Shown here piece by piece: positions 1 to 8,704 of a stretch of DNA of 42,778 nucleotides. Under the pieces are notes generated by a model. The model did not search any database, was not told where the DNA came from, and saw only the letters and a program-made list of their open reading frames with translations. Positions within the stretch are counted from its first letter, which is position 1. The number at the start of each line of letters is the position of its first letter. This stretch comes from Solirubrobacterales bacterium (GTDB lineage: Bacteria > Actinomycetota > Thermoleophilia > Solirubrobacterales > Solirubrobacteraceae). Both the position numbers and the translations under genes were made by a program. The stretch spans positions 1 to 42,778 of the forward strand of contig JAOPZM010000163.1 of assembly GCA_025964115.1 (NCBI GenBank), given 5' to 3'.

Positions 1-1
1 C

Positions 2-1204
2 GACTGCGAGCTGCTCGGAGCTGAGCCCGGCCGCCCGAACCTCGTCGCGCGCCTGCGGCCTGCGGGCGCCGGTGCCGCCGAGTCGGGAAGGAGCGGTCCG
101 CGGCTCTGCTACCTGGGACACGTCGACACGGTGCTCGCCGACGCCGGCGAGTGGTCGCACGATCCCTGGTCGGGCGATCTCGCGGATGGCTTCCTGTGGG
201 GTCGCGGAGCGCTCGACATGAAGTCCCAGGTCGCCGCCGAGGTCGCCGCAGCGGCGTCGCTCGCGCGCTCGGGCTGGCGTCCGGCACGGGGGGAGCTGCT
301 CGTCGTGAGCGTCGTCGACGAGGAGACCGGGGGCGCCCTCGGCGCGCAGTGGCTCACCGAGACGCATCCAGAGAAGGTCCGCTGCGAGATGCTCGTCAAC
401 GAGGGCGGCGGCGGCTGTTTCGAATACGGGGGCAGGCGCCTCTACGGGGTGTGCTGCGCGGAGAAGGGGGTCTTCCGCTTCACGGTCATCACCGACGGGG
501 TCGCCGGACACGCTTCGATGCCGGGCATGGGCGAGAACGCGCTGCTGAAGATGGCGCCGGTGCTCGAGAGGCTCGCGGCTGGACAGCCTTCCTACCGCCT
601 GACCGATGCCCCGCGCGCGTTCCTGCGGGGGCTTGGTGAGGACCCGGAGGACCCACGCGGGTCTGTCGAGCGGCTGCGCGCCGCCGACCCTCGCCTGGCC
701 ACGATGTTCGAGCCGATGCTCGGGGTCACGTTCACGCCGACCCGAATCAGGGCGTCCGAGAAGGTCAACGTGATTCCCAGCCGGGCGGAGCTGAAGATCG
801 ATTGCCGCGTGCCCCCCGGCCTCGGCGAGGAGGAGGTCCGGCAGGGCATCGCCGAGGTGCTCGGCGACGGCGCCGACGCGCCCTGGCGCATCGAGTTCAC
901 CGAGCGCGTACCCGGCAACGGCTCGCCCATGGATTCGCCGCTGATGGAGACGGTCTCGACATGGGTCGCCGAGCACGATCCCGGAGCGGAGGTCGTTCCC
1001 GTGATCCTTCCCGGGTTCACCGACTCACGTCACTTCCGTGCCGCGTTCCCGGAGTGCGTGGCCTACGGCTTCTTCCCCCACCGCCATCAGCCCTTGGTGC
1101 AGACGGCGCCGCTGATCCACGGAGCAGACGAGCGAATCGACGTGCGCGACCTGGCGCTCGCGACAGAGCTCTACCGCGACCTCGCCGTTCGCATACTCGG
1201 CTGA
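2..1204 (+). CDS. M20-family metallopeptidase (ArgE/DapE/ACY1-like), 5' end outside window
   Basis: The reading frame is open from the first bases of the window, so the true start lies upstream; 400 residues are visible. M20 enzymes are cytoplasmic di-zinc hydrolases that remove acyl or amino-acid groups from N-acyl amino acids or dipeptides. Seen here: GHVDTV at visible residues 39-44 (first zinc His), ALDMK near residue 71 (bridging Asp), VVDEETGG near residue 105 (catalytic Glu and metal ligand), LVNEGGGG (metal Glu) and a C-terminal IHGADERI with the last His ligand. A central lid/dimerisation domain begins at about visible residue 160 (GVAGHASMPG). The first internal start candidate, at 131, falls after GHVDTV and cannot be the real start. 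The substrate cannot be told from the sequence. Confidence 0.9.
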   Translation, partial: DCELLGAEPGRPNLVARLRPAGAGAAESGRSGPRLCYLGHVDTVLADAGEWSHDPWSGDLADGFLWGRGALDMKSQVAAEVAAAASLARSGWRPARGELLVVSVVDEETGGALGAQWLTETHPEKVRCEMLVNEGGGGCFEYGGRRLYGVCCAEKGVFRFTVITDGVAGHASMPGMGENALLKMAPVLERLAAGQPSYRLTDAPRAFLRGLGEDPEDPRGSVERLRAADPRLATMFEPMLGVTFTPTRIRASEKVNVIPSRAELKIDCRVPPGLGEEEVRQGIAEVLGDGADAPWRIEFTERVPGNGSPMDSPLMETVSTWVAEHDPGAEVVPVILPGFTDSRHFRAAFPECVAYGFFPHRHQPLVQTAPLIHGADERIDVRDLALATELYRDLAVRILG

Positions 1205-1231
1205 CCTCGTGCGGCCCGCCGCATGGCGGAC

Positions 1232-1260
1232 TTGTCAAGACGGCCGACGAGCCGCATAAT
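1232..1260 (+). promoter_or_regulatory. Candidate sigma70-type promoter for the ftsH-like gene
   Basis: TTGTCA (1232-1237) and CATAAT (1255-1260) are separated by 17 bp in the short intergenic region, with the ATG of the protease gene about 58 bp further on. The match and spacing are good for a housekeeping promoter; no transcript data are available. Confidence 0.5.
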
Positions 1261-1318
1261 GGAACGAAGATGCCACGGAGGGTAGAGGGATAATGGACGC
1301 ACGGGGAGCGGGCTCAGG

Positions 1319-3052
1319 ATGAGCTCGCATGTCACGAGCACCGCGACTCAGCCGGCAGGTGGAACGCCGGCGCCGAGCGTGCCCGCCGCCGGACACGCCG
1401 CCGTCAAGGAAGCGGCCGCGCTCCATGGCGTGGCCGCGCACCCGGCGATCGCGCACGCGCACACGGTCACACATCCGGCCGTAGTGCACACCTCCTTCGC
1501 GCAGGAACTCCAGAACTGGGCCTACAACTGGGAGCCCGTTCTGATGATCGTGTTCTTCTCGGCGCTGCTCTACGTCATGTGGCGCACGCTGAAGGCGATG
1601 CCGAGGATCAAGCCGCAGCAGATAAAGCCGGCTTCCAGGCAGTCGGTCTCATTCGATGACATCGCCGGCGTAGACGAGGCCAAGGCCGAGCTGAAGGAGA
1701 TCGTGGAGTTCCTGCGCGAGCCGAAGCCCTTCCATGCGCTCGGCGCGCAGGTGCCCAAGGGCATCCTCCTGCACGGCCCCCCGGGGACGGGCAAGACGCT
1801 GCTCGCCAAGGCCGTGGCGCAAGAGTCCGGCGCCCATTTATTCTCGCTGTCGGCGTGGTCGTTCGTCGAGATGTTCGCGGGACTCGTCGCGGCGCGGATC
1901 CGCCGGCTGTTCGCGATCGCCCGCAAACACGAGCCCGCGATCATCTTCATCGACGAGCTCGACGCCGTGGGCGGACGGCGCGGCATGGACATCTCCGGCG
2001 AGAAGGACCAGACGCTCAACCAGCTGCTCGTGGAGATGGACGGCTTCTCCTCGAGCGGACGCGTGGTCGTCATCGCCGCGTCGAACCTGCTCGAGAAGCT
2101 CGACCCCGCCCTGCTGCGCCCGGGCCGCTTCGACCGGCAGGTGTTCGTCGTGCCGCCGGACGTGAGGGGGCGTCTCGGCGTGTTGAAGGTGCACACGCGC
2201 GACAAGCCGCTGCAGGACGTGGACCTGGCGATTGTCGCGCAGCAGACGAGCGGTCTGACGGGCGCGGACCTGGCGAACATCTGCAACGAGGCTGCGATCT
2301 TCGCCGCCCGGCGCCGCGGGAGCACGATCACGGACGCCGACTTCGACGCCGCGATCGAGCGGGTGATCGCCGGCGTGCAGTCCAAGCGGGTGCTCAACGA
2401 TCACGAGAAGCGCGTCGTCGCCTACCACGAGGCCGGGCACGCGCTGTGCGGCGAGCTGCTGCCATCGGTCGATCGCGTACACCGGATCTCGATCGTCCCC
2501 CGAGGCAAGGCTCTGGGATACACGCTCAACCTGCCGGCCGAGGACCGCTACCTGAAGACCCGTGAGGAGCTGCTCGACTACATGACCGTGCTGCTCGGCG
2601 GACGGGTCGCCGAGCAGGTGGTGTTCGGCGCGATCACCACTGGCGCCTCCGATGACCTCAAGCGCGTCGCCGATATCGCACATTCGATGGTGCACGACTT
2701 CGCGATGGTGACCGCCGGTGTGGGACGCTCGCCCGACGGCGACGTGAGGCTGTCGGAGACGACGCTGCGGATCCGCGACGAGGAGCGCCAGGACCTGATC
2801 GAAGAGGGTCGCCGCGCGGCGCAGAAGATGATCCTCTCGCACCGCCGACAGCTTGATGCGCTCGCACACGAGCTGCTCGAGCAGGAGGTGCTGGACCGGG
2901 AGGCGATCGAGCGGATCATGGAGGGCGTGCCGCGGCTGGAGCGGGCCCCGGGCATAGGCCTCCGCGTCGTGGCCGCGGCGCCGTACAACCCGCCACCGCC
3001 TCTCCCCGGTCCGATCGTTCCGCCGCCCGTCACGGGCGAGAGCGAGGGCTAG
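1319..3052 (+). CDS. ftsH: FtsH-like membrane-anchored AAA+ zinc metalloprotease
   Basis: FtsH degrades membrane and short-lived cytosolic proteins, powered by ATP. The 577-residue product has a His/Ala/Pro-rich N-terminus, one clear membrane segment (about residues 73-92), an AAA+ domain with Walker A GPPGTGKT (153-160), the pore loop FVEMFAG, Walker B IIFIDELDAVG, the second region of homology ending in LLRPGRFDRQ, and a peptidase domain with HEAGH (370-374) plus the third zinc ligand Asp in TGASDDLK near 445. It ends in a Pro-rich tail. Unlike standard FtsH it lacks the first transmembrane helix and a recognisable roughly 75-residue extracytoplasmic domain, and the usual GVGASRVRDLF stretch reads LVAARIRRLF. 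It may therefore be a divergent paralogue rather than the housekeeping copy. A candidate promoter lies just upstream. Confidence 0.93.
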   Translation: MSSHVTSTATQPAGGTPAPSVPAAGHAAVKEAAALHGVAAHPAIAHAHTVTHPAVVHTSFAQELQNWAYNWEPVLMIVFFSALLYVMWRTLKAMPRIKPQQIKPASRQSVSFDDIAGVDEAKAELKEIVEFLREPKPFHALGAQVPKGILLHGPPGTGKTLLAKAVAQESGAHLFSLSAWSFVEMFAGLVAARIRRLFAIARKHEPAIIFIDELDAVGGRRGMDISGEKDQTLNQLLVEMDGFSSSGRVVVIAASNLLEKLDPALLRPGRFDRQVFVVPPDVRGRLGVLKVHTRDKPLQDVDLAIVAQQTSGLTGADLANICNEAAIFAARRRGSTITDADFDAAIERVIAGVQSKRVLNDHEKRVVAYHEAGHALCGELLPSVDRVHRISIVPRGKALGYTLNLPAEDRYLKTREELLDYMTVLLGGRVAEQVVFGAITTGASDDLKRVADIAHSMVHDFAMVTAGVGRSPDGDVRLSETTLRIRDEERQDLIEEGRRAAQKMILSHRRQLDALAHELLEQEVLDREAIERIMEGVPRLERAPGIGLRVVAAAPYNPPPPLPGPIVPPPVTGESEG

Positions 3053-3071
3053 CGCCTATAGACTGCGGCCG

Positions 3072-3494
3072 ATGTTCAGCCGCATCGACCACATAGGGGT
3101 GGCCGTCGAGGAGCTCGAGCCGGCGCTCGAGCTCTATCGCGACAGCTTCCAGTTGCAGCTCGCCCACCGCGAGGTGGTTGAGGAGCAGGGCGTCGAGGCG
3201 GTTCTGCTCGACGTCGGCGAGAACCACGTGGAGCTGCTTGCGCCGCTCGGCCCGGAGACGCCTGTGGGGAAGTTCCTCGCCAGGCAGGGTCCTGGCCTCC
3301 ACCACGTCGCCTACCAGGTGACCGATATAGATGCGACGCTCGCGGCGCTGAGCCAGGCGGGGCTCGCGCTGATCGACGAGCGCCCACGCACCGGCATCAG
3401 GGGATCGCGCGTGGCGTTCGTGCACCCGCGCGCGACCGGCGGCGTGCTCACCGAGATCGTCGAACCGGCGGCGGCCGCTGGAGCGGACCACTGA
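3072..3494 (+). CDS. mce: Methylmalonyl-CoA epimerase
   Basis: A VOC-fold enzyme of 140 residues, the normal length for the family. It interconverts (R)- and (S)-methylmalonyl-CoA in propionyl-CoA metabolism in the cytoplasm. The two beta-alpha-beta-beta-beta modules start at IDHIGVAV (metal His7) and GLHHVAYQV (His77/78), and the last metal ligand fits Glu128 in LTEIVEP. The stop codon overlaps the ATG of the next gene (TGATG at 3492-3496), so the two are probably translationally coupled. The mutase is not in the window. Confidence 0.88.
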   Translation: MFSRIDHIGVAVEELEPALELYRDSFQLQLAHREVVEEQGVEAVLLDVGENHVELLAPLGPETPVGKFLARQGPGLHHVAYQVTDIDATLAALSQAGLALIDERPRTGIRGSRVAFVHPRATGGVLTEIVEPAAAAGADH

Positions 3495-3709
3495 TGGCGT
3501 CCGTCACGCGACGCATCAGCGTCGGCTTCCATGGCGGCCAGGTGCTCTCGGTGCGCGTCGACGAGAAGCAGTGGAAGGCCCTGAGCGAAGCGCTGGGCGG
3601 CACCGGCTGGATCGACGTCGAGACCGACGAAGGGCCCGTGCGGGTGAACCTCGACCAGCTCTCCTACGTGAGCGCCGACAGTAGCGAGCCGCACGTCGGC
3701 TTTGGCTAG
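3494..3709 (+). CDS. Small conserved-looking protein of unknown function (71 aa)
   Basis: I do not recognise the family. The 71-residue product is soluble, with alternating beta-like stretches (RRISVGFHGGQVLSVRV, WIDVETDEGPVRVNLDQLSYV) and no signal peptide or membrane segment; it reads like a small beta-rich domain. The start is fixed by the TGATG overlap with the epimerase gene. Its stop lies inside the next gene, which begins with a TTG at 3702. The tight overlaps on both sides support it as a real gene in the same operon. Confidence 0.65.
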   Translation: MASVTRRISVGFHGGQVLSVRVDEKQWKALSEALGGTGWIDVETDEGPVRVNLDQLSYVSADSSEPHVGFG

Positions 3710-4298
3710 AGCCAAGCTGGCCGCCGATGGCCGCTCCCCGCTCGTGGCGCGCCTCCGTTCCCTCGACCAGCGGCTCCTGCTGCTGGCCCGCACACGCGGC
3801 CACACCACCGGCGCCGAGCGCGCCGCCGCCCGCTTCTCGCGACTCGGCGAGCATGGCGCGCTGTGGCTTGCGGTCGGGATGGCCGGCCAGCTGCTCGACC
3901 GGCGGCGCAGGTCCAGCTGGCACGCCGCGACGCGCGCCGTCGCAGGCGCCTATGCGCTGAACACGGCGATCAAGCCGCTGGTCGGCAGGCGCCGCCCGGA
4001 GCTCCCCGGACTGCCGCCGCTCACCTCCACGCCGACGCAGCTGAGCTTCCCCAGCGCGCACGCCGCCACCTCGTTCGCCGGCGCGCTCGCCTACTCGCGT
4101 CTCGGCCTGCCGCGCGCCCCGCTCTACGGGCTGGCGGCGCTCCTCTCGTTCTCGAGGGTGTACCTCGGCGTCCACCACCCCTCCGACGTGCTCGCCGGAG
4201 CGCTGCTCGGGAGCGCGGTCGCAGGATGCGCCACCCGTGACGCGCGTCGGCCCGCCCACCCATCTCGGGACCCGGTCGCCGGGAGCGGCTCGCCGTGA
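3702..4298 (+). CDS. PAP2-family membrane phosphatase
   Basis: PAP2 enzymes dephosphorylate phosphatidic acid, undecaprenyl diphosphate or related lipid phosphates at the membrane. The three signature motifs are present in 198 residues: KPLVGRRRP (91-99), PSAH (117-120) and SRVYLGVHHPSD (151-162) with the catalytic His at the end. Several hydrophobic helices separate them. Family members with this compact layout are common in actinobacteria; the exact lipid substrate cannot be deduced. The TTG start overlaps the preceding gene by 8 bp, and the stop overlaps the GTG start of ychF (GTGA), which indicates one transcript. Confidence 0.83.
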   Translation: MARAKLAADGRSPLVARLRSLDQRLLLLARTRGHTTGAERAAARFSRLGEHGALWLAVGMAGQLLDRRRRSSWHAATRAVAGAYALNTAIKPLVGRRRPELPGLPPLTSTPTQLSFPSAHAATSFAGALAYSRLGLPRAPLYGLAALLSFSRVYLGVHHPSDVLAGALLGSAVAGCATRDARRPAHPSRDPVAGSGSP

Positions 4299-5380
4299 GC
4301 ACGCGGATCGGCATCGTCGGGATGCCCAACGCCGGTAAGTCCTCGCTGTTCAACGCTCTCACGAAAGCCGGCGCCGAGGCGGCCAACTACCCGTTCACGA
4401 CGATCGAGCCGAACGTGGCGGTGGTGCCCGTGCGCGACGAGCGCCTCGAGCAGGTCGCCCAGACGGTCGGCGCCTCGGAGATCGTGTGGGACACGATCGA
4501 CTTCCATGACATCGCCGGCCTCGTCGCCGGAGCTCACCAGGGCGAGGGCCTCGGGAACCGCTTCCTCGCGAACATCCGCGAGACCGACGCGATCGTGCAC
4601 GTCGTGCGAGCGCACGGCGACGAGAACGTCATCCACCCCGAGGGCAGGGTCGACCCGCTGAGAGACATCGAGACGATCGAGACCGAGCTGGTGCTCGCCG
4701 ATCTCGAGCAGGCCGAACGGCGCATCGAGCGCGTCGCCAGGCAGGCCCGCAGCGGCGACCGAGCGGCGGTCGCCGAGGAGGCGTGGCTCACGCAGGTGAT
4801 CGACGCGCTCCAGGCGGGACGCCCGGCTCGCACCGTCGCGGTGCCGGAGGACGCGCCGAATGCGGCCCGCGACCTGGGCTCGCTGACGGTCAAGCCGGTG
4901 TTGTTCGTGGCGAACGTCGACGAGGGCTCCGAGGAGCTTCCGGCTGAGATCGCGGCACATGCCGCCGAGCAGGGAGCTCGGGCGGTGGCGGTCTCATCGA
5001 GAATCGAGTCCGAGCTCGCCGAGCTCGAGGATGCGGACGCCGCCGCCATGCGAGCCGAGCTCGGCGTCAGCGAGTCCGGCCTCGAGCGAGTCGTGCGTGA
5101 GGCCTTCACCCTGCTTCAGCTGATCGCGTTCTTCACCGCCGGCGAGGCCAAGCCCGCCCAGTCCTGGCACCTGCGCCAGGGTCTCACCGCCTGGCATGCC
5201 GCCGGGGAGATCCACTCGGACATCCAGAAGGGCTTCGTGCGCGCGGAGGTGATCGGCTGGAGCTCGCTGGTCGAGGCGGGCGGCTACGCGGGCGCTCGGG
5301 AGAAGGGCACACTGCGCCTGGAGGGGCGCGATTACGTGATGGCCGACGGCGACGTGATCAACGTCAAGTTCACGCCGTAG
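4295..5380 (+). CDS. ychF: YchF/Ola1-type Obg-like P-loop ATPase
   Basis: YchF is a ribosome-associated P-loop NTPase of the Obg superfamily that prefers ATP. The 361-residue product has the G1 loop GMPNAGKS (residues 9-16), switch region NYPFTTIEPN, G3 DIAGLVAGAHQGEGLGNRFL, a coiled-coil insertion, and VANVDE in the G4 position, where YchF has NxxE instead of the GTPase NKxD. The C-terminal TGS domain runs from about 275 to the end (KGFVRAEVI, DYVMADGDVINVKF). The GTG start overlaps the upstream stop codon. The gene ends convergently with, and overlaps by 11 bp, the exonuclease gene on the other strand. Confidence 0.95.
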   Translation: MSTRIGIVGMPNAGKSSLFNALTKAGAEAANYPFTTIEPNVAVVPVRDERLEQVAQTVGASEIVWDTIDFHDIAGLVAGAHQGEGLGNRFLANIRETDAIVHVVRAHGDENVIHPEGRVDPLRDIETIETELVLADLEQAERRIERVARQARSGDRAAVAEEAWLTQVIDALQAGRPARTVAVPEDAPNAARDLGSLTVKPVLFVANVDEGSEELPAEIAAHAAEQGARAVAVSSRIESELAELEDADAAAMRAELGVSESGLERVVREAFTLLQLIAFFTAGEAKPAQSWHLRQGLTAWHAAGEIHSDIQKGFVRAEVIGWSSLVEAGGYAGAREKGTLRLEGRDYVMADGDVINVKFTP

Positions 5381-6305
5381 CCAGCTTCTCCAGCCGCTCC
5401 GACAGCCGTCTCATCCCAAGCTCGCGAGCCAGCAGCGCTCCGCCCGCGAAGTCCGTCGTCCGGTCCGGCGGCGAGTCGACCTCGATGCGCTGCAGCGTCG
5501 CTATCTCCTTGAAGGCCAGCAGCAGGCCCGCATGCTCGCGAAGGGTCGCCGCCACGCGCGGACGCATGACGGTGGTGGCCCGCACCGCGGCACCCGCGCC
5601 TCCGCCGCCCGCCGAGGCTCCCGCGGCAAGCAGCAGGTCCCCCAGGGACCCGTGGGCTCGCAGCAGCTCCGCGGCCGTCTTCGCACCGATGCCCGGCGCT
5701 CCCGGCAGGCCGTCGGAGGGGTCGCCGCGCAAGGCGATGAAGTCGGGTACCTGCGAGGGCTCCACGCCGTAGCGCTCGCGCACCTGCTCGGGGCCGATCT
5801 CAGTCTGCTCGCTGCCTTTGCGCAACTCGACGACAGCCACACGGTCGGTGACGGCGCCGAAGAGATCGCGGTCGCCGGTGAGCAGCAGCGCGCGACCGCC
5901 GCGCTCCTCCTCGGTGCGCGCATGGGAGAACATCACGTCGTCGGCCTCCAGGTTCTCGCTGCCGGTCACCGTCCATCCGAGCCCTGCCAGCAGGGTGGGC
6001 GCCTTCTGCCACTGCGCCGCCAGCTCAGCCGGCATCGGCTCACGGTGTGCGTGATACGGCGGATAGAGGGCAACGCGATACTCAGCCTCCTCGGCGCCGA
6101 GGCAGGCGACGACGCCACGCGGCGGCTGCGTGGGCGCCCGCACGTCGACCAGCGCCAGCAGCGCGTTGACCGTGCCCAGCAGGGCGTTGACCGGAACGCC
6201 CTCTGCATCGACGATCGATTTCGGCAGTGCGAAGAACGAGCGGTACAGCAGCCATGGAACGTCGGCGAGCAGCAGCGGGGCTGTCATCCGCCGCAGCCTA
6301 CGCAT
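5370..6305 (-). CDS. 5'-3' exonuclease (DNA polymerase I 5' nuclease-like, stand-alone)
   Basis: A flap-endonuclease/PIN-type 5' nuclease of 311 residues that is not attached to a polymerase. Such proteins process RNA primers or DNA flaps. Visible are LADVPWLLYRSFFALP (first metal Asp), YRVALYPPYHAHRE, ENLEADDVMFSHA, LLTGDRDLFGAV and GDPSDGLPGAPGIGAKTAAELL (helix-hairpin-helix DNA-binding motif); together these give the acidic metal cluster. An in-frame ATG seven codons later (MTAPLLL, 6287) is an equally likely start. The 3' end overlaps ychF tail to tail. Confidence 0.88.
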   Translation of the reverse strand: MRRLRRMTAPLLLADVPWLLYRSFFALPKSIVDAEGVPVNALLGTVNALLALVDVRAPTQPPRGVVACLGAEEAEYRVALYPPYHAHREPMPAELAAQWQKAPTLLAGLGWTVTGSENLEADDVMFSHARTEEERGGRALLLTGDRDLFGAVTDRVAVVELRKGSEQTEIGPEQVRERYGVEPSQVPDFIALRGDPSDGLPGAPGIGAKTAAELLRAHGSLGDLLLAAGASAGGGGAGAAVRATTVMRPRVAATLREHAGLLLAFKEIATLQRIEVDSPPDRTTDFAGGALLARELGMRRLSERLEKLATA

Positions 6306-6331
6306 GTCCGACGCTGTGTGACCGATTCACG

Positions 6332-6360
6332 TTGACACCGCAATGCCAGGGTGGTTTGCT
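6332..6360 (+). promoter_or_regulatory. Candidate promoter for the methyltransferase gene
   Basis: A perfect -35 TTGACA at 6332-6337 is followed 17 bp later by a poor -10 (TTTGCT, 6355-6360). The gene starts at 6417, behind a GAGAGGAGG ribosome-binding site at 6402-6410. Confidence 0.35.
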
Positions 6361-6416
6361 TGCCCAACGGCGGCCTGATTCCAGCGGCCGTCTGGATGCG
6401 GAGAGAGGAGGCACTT

Positions 6417-7484
6417 ATGAGTGCGACAGAGATTGACGAGGCCAAGCTCGAAGCTTTCATGGGCCAGGCCGTGACCGACATGGGCGCCGTCGTCAGCGCG
6501 CCGCTGATGCTGATCGGAGAGAAGCTCGGGCTCTACAAGGCTATGGCTGGTGCGGGACCGCTCAGCTCGCAGGAGGTGGCAGAACGGTCAGGGGCCGCCG
6601 AGCGTTCAGTCCGCGAGTGGCTCGCAAACCAGGCGGCAGGCGGCTACGTGAGCTATGACCCCGAGACCGACCGCTACACGCTCCCGGACGAGCATGCGCT
6701 CGCGCTTGCCGACGAGGAGAGCCCGTTCTACATCCTCGGCGCCTATGAGCTGATCGCGTCGTTGTTCGCGGACGAGCAACAGATCCTGGAGGCGTTCCGC
6801 AGTGGCGAGGGCATGGGCTGGCACGAGCACGACCACCGCCTGTTCCGCGGGACCGAGCGTTTCTTCCGGCCCGGCTACCGCGGCAACCTGGTGCCCGAGT
6901 GGATCCCGGCGCTGGAGGGCGTCCAGGAGAAGCTCGAAGCGGGCGCCAAGGTCGCCGACGTCGGCTGCGGGCATGGCGCGTCGACGATCATCATGGCCGA
7001 AGCGTTCCCCAACTCGGAGTTCTTCGGCTTCGACTACCACCAGGCCTCGATCGACCGGGCCCGCGAAGCAGCCCGCGAGGCCCGCGTCGAGGACCGCATC
7101 ACGTTCGCGGTCGCGACTGCCAAGGACTACCCGGGCACCGACTATGACCTCGTGTGCGTGTTCGACTGCCTGCACGACATGGGCGACCCCGTCGGCGCGT
7201 CCGAGCACATCCTCAGCACGCTCGACGCGGACGGCACGTGGATGATCGTCGAGCCTTTCGCAAACGACCGGATCGAGGAAAACCTCAACCCTGTGGGTCG
7301 TGTCTTCTACGGTGCGTCGACAGTGATCTGCACACCCGCCTCACTGGACCAGGAGGTCGGCCTCGCGCTCGGGGCGCAGGCGGGCGAGGCGCGGCTGACT
7401 GACGTGCTCAAGCAGGGAGGATTCACGCGCGTGCGGCGAGCGACCGAAACTCCGTTCAACCTGATCCTCGAGGCGCGGCCATAG
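6417..7484 (+). CDS. SAM-dependent class I methyltransferase with N-terminal winged helix (Rv2258c-like)
   Basis: The 355-residue product has an N-terminal winged-helix/dimerisation part (LGLYKAMAGAGPLSSQEVAE to GYVSYDPETDRYTLPDEHA), as in small-molecule O-methyltransferases, then a Rossmann methyltransferase domain with the SAM-binding motif VADVGCGHGAS near residue 178 and an acidic FGFDYHQ at the end of strand 2. VCVFDCLHDMGDP corresponds to motif II. I chose the ATG at 6417 because it has a strong GAGAGGAGG Shine-Dalgarno; the frame is open further upstream without one. It stands alone between divergent and convergent neighbours. The substrate is unknown. Confidence 0.85.
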   Translation: MSATEIDEAKLEAFMGQAVTDMGAVVSAPLMLIGEKLGLYKAMAGAGPLSSQEVAERSGAAERSVREWLANQAAGGYVSYDPETDRYTLPDEHALALADEESPFYILGAYELIASLFADEQQILEAFRSGEGMGWHEHDHRLFRGTERFFRPGYRGNLVPEWIPALEGVQEKLEAGAKVADVGCGHGASTIIMAEAFPNSEFFGFDYHQASIDRAREAAREARVEDRITFAVATAKDYPGTDYDLVCVFDCLHDMGDPVGASEHILSTLDADGTWMIVEPFANDRIEENLNPVGRVFYGASTVICTPASLDQEVGLALGAQAGEARLTDVLKQGGFTRVRRATETPFNLILEARP

Positions 7485-7525
7485 GAGTCGAGAGCTAGAC
7501 AGCAGCCGTAGGCGCCCCGCTGGTG

Positions 7526-8590
7526 CTATCCGGCGGCGACCCCACCGGTCGTGGCGGTCTGCGCCGACGCGGGCGCGCCCGGCGCGGGAGACCCTCCCTG
7601 CGGCGTCGGTGCCGGGGCAGGCACGGCCGGGGGGGCTTCGCTTGCGGGCTGATGGCCGCTGCGGTCGGGCTCGGGGCGGACGCTGCGCCCGTTCTGCACG
7701 CTGAAGTACAGCCAGGTGGAGCCGAGGCCGAGCCGTGCGGCAAGTTCGGGCCCGCTCAGCGCGGTTGCGCCGCCCGTTCCGAGCGTCTCGGCGGAGACGA
7801 TCCTCGGCGATGCGCCGCGCGTGAGGACGGCGATGCCGCGGAAGGTGCCCTTCACCGCTCCTCGCAGCCGGGCTGCCGCCGTCTTGAAGCTCATCGCGAT
7901 CCTCCAGTTGAAGGCTGCGCCCCTGTTGTACGGGTCTGCGACCCCGCGCAGCCACGGCTCCGCCGGGGAGCCGAGGAACGCGTTCTCGATGCTCTCCGTC
8001 ATCCCACCCGAGCTCGCGAAGAAATAGGTGGTCGAAGGCCTGCCGTTATAGAGGACGATGCGGCCGGCCGTGGCCGCGACGGCCGCGTTGGTGGCGGCGG
8101 TTTCAGCCGCCACGCCCAGGTAGACCTGCGAGCGCGTGTCGGAGTACACGTCGAAGCGCGAGCCGCCGGCGTGGGCGGTGAGCGCATAGGTACGACTGGC
8201 GACGGCCTGCGCCTCCAGCGCCTGGAGCGGCCAGCCCGATGGCATCTCGGCGGCGACCACGCCGCGTACGTAGCGCTCGAGGGGGAGCTTGCGCACCTTG
8301 GCGCCCACAAGCACCCGCACGCTCGCGTTGGCAGGCGCCTGACCCAGGGTCGTGCCGGTGTAGTAGTGGGCAAGTATCTGCTGGTAGCTCCAACCGTGCT
8401 CGGCGAACCCGAGTGCCCCGTATTGACTCATGCCCACGCCATGGCCTTCACCCGATCCCGCGATCACGAGGGTCGAGGCACGGGCACCGGCGGTCAGCAG
8501 GACGAGCAGGCCGGCGACCGTCGCGACGAGCGTCTGGGTGCGGCGGCAAAGGCGCCGGGCGCCGCAGGGGCGATGATAGGTTGAGCGCAT
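7526..8590 (-). CDS. Secreted SpoIID/LytB-domain protein
   Basis: SpoIID/LytB proteins are lytic transglycosylases or amidase-associated peptidoglycan enzymes. The product (354 residues from 8590) has a signal peptide, with basic residues followed by TLVATVAGLLVLLTAGARA. Next come GHGVGMSQYGALGFAEHGWS, then LPLERYVRGVVAAEMPSGWP and AQAVASRTYAL, and a Pro/Ala-rich tail. In Bacillus SpoIID the GHGVGMSQ motif follows the ERY/AQAVA region; here it precedes it, an order also found in actinobacterial homologues. Alternative in-frame ATGs lie at 8599 and 8623. The open frame continues upstream antisense to the dehydrogenase, but that extension is not coding. No sporulation role should be assumed. 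Confidence 0.82.
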   Translation of the reverse strand: MRSTYHRPCGARRLCRRTQTLVATVAGLLVLLTAGARASTLVIAGSGEGHGVGMSQYGALGFAEHGWSYQQILAHYYTGTTLGQAPANASVRVLVGAKVRKLPLERYVRGVVAAEMPSGWPLQALEAQAVASRTYALTAHAGGSRFDVYSDTRSQVYLGVAAETAATNAAVAATAGRIVLYNGRPSTTYFFASSGGMTESIENAFLGSPAEPWLRGVADPYNRGAAFNWRIAMSFKTAAARLRGAVKGTFRGIAVLTRGASPRIVSAETLGTGGATALSGPELAARLGLGSTWLYFSVQNGRSVRPEPDRSGHQPASEAPPAVPAPAPTPQGGSPAPGAPASAQTATTGGVAAG

Positions 8591-8704
8591 GTCGAGCATC
8601 TGTGCCCACGCGAACACGGACATTCGGCGATCGTCTCGCACGAGCGGGGAACGGCCCATGCTTCTCCGGTCGGGCGTGGACGGATTTACCGTGAGCGGTG
8701 CACG

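Noticed and set aside
1838-2869. Long antisense frames over the FtsH-like gene
   Set aside because: High-GC third-position bias keeps several frames open; no family motifs appear in them, whereas the plus strand has all FtsH motifs.
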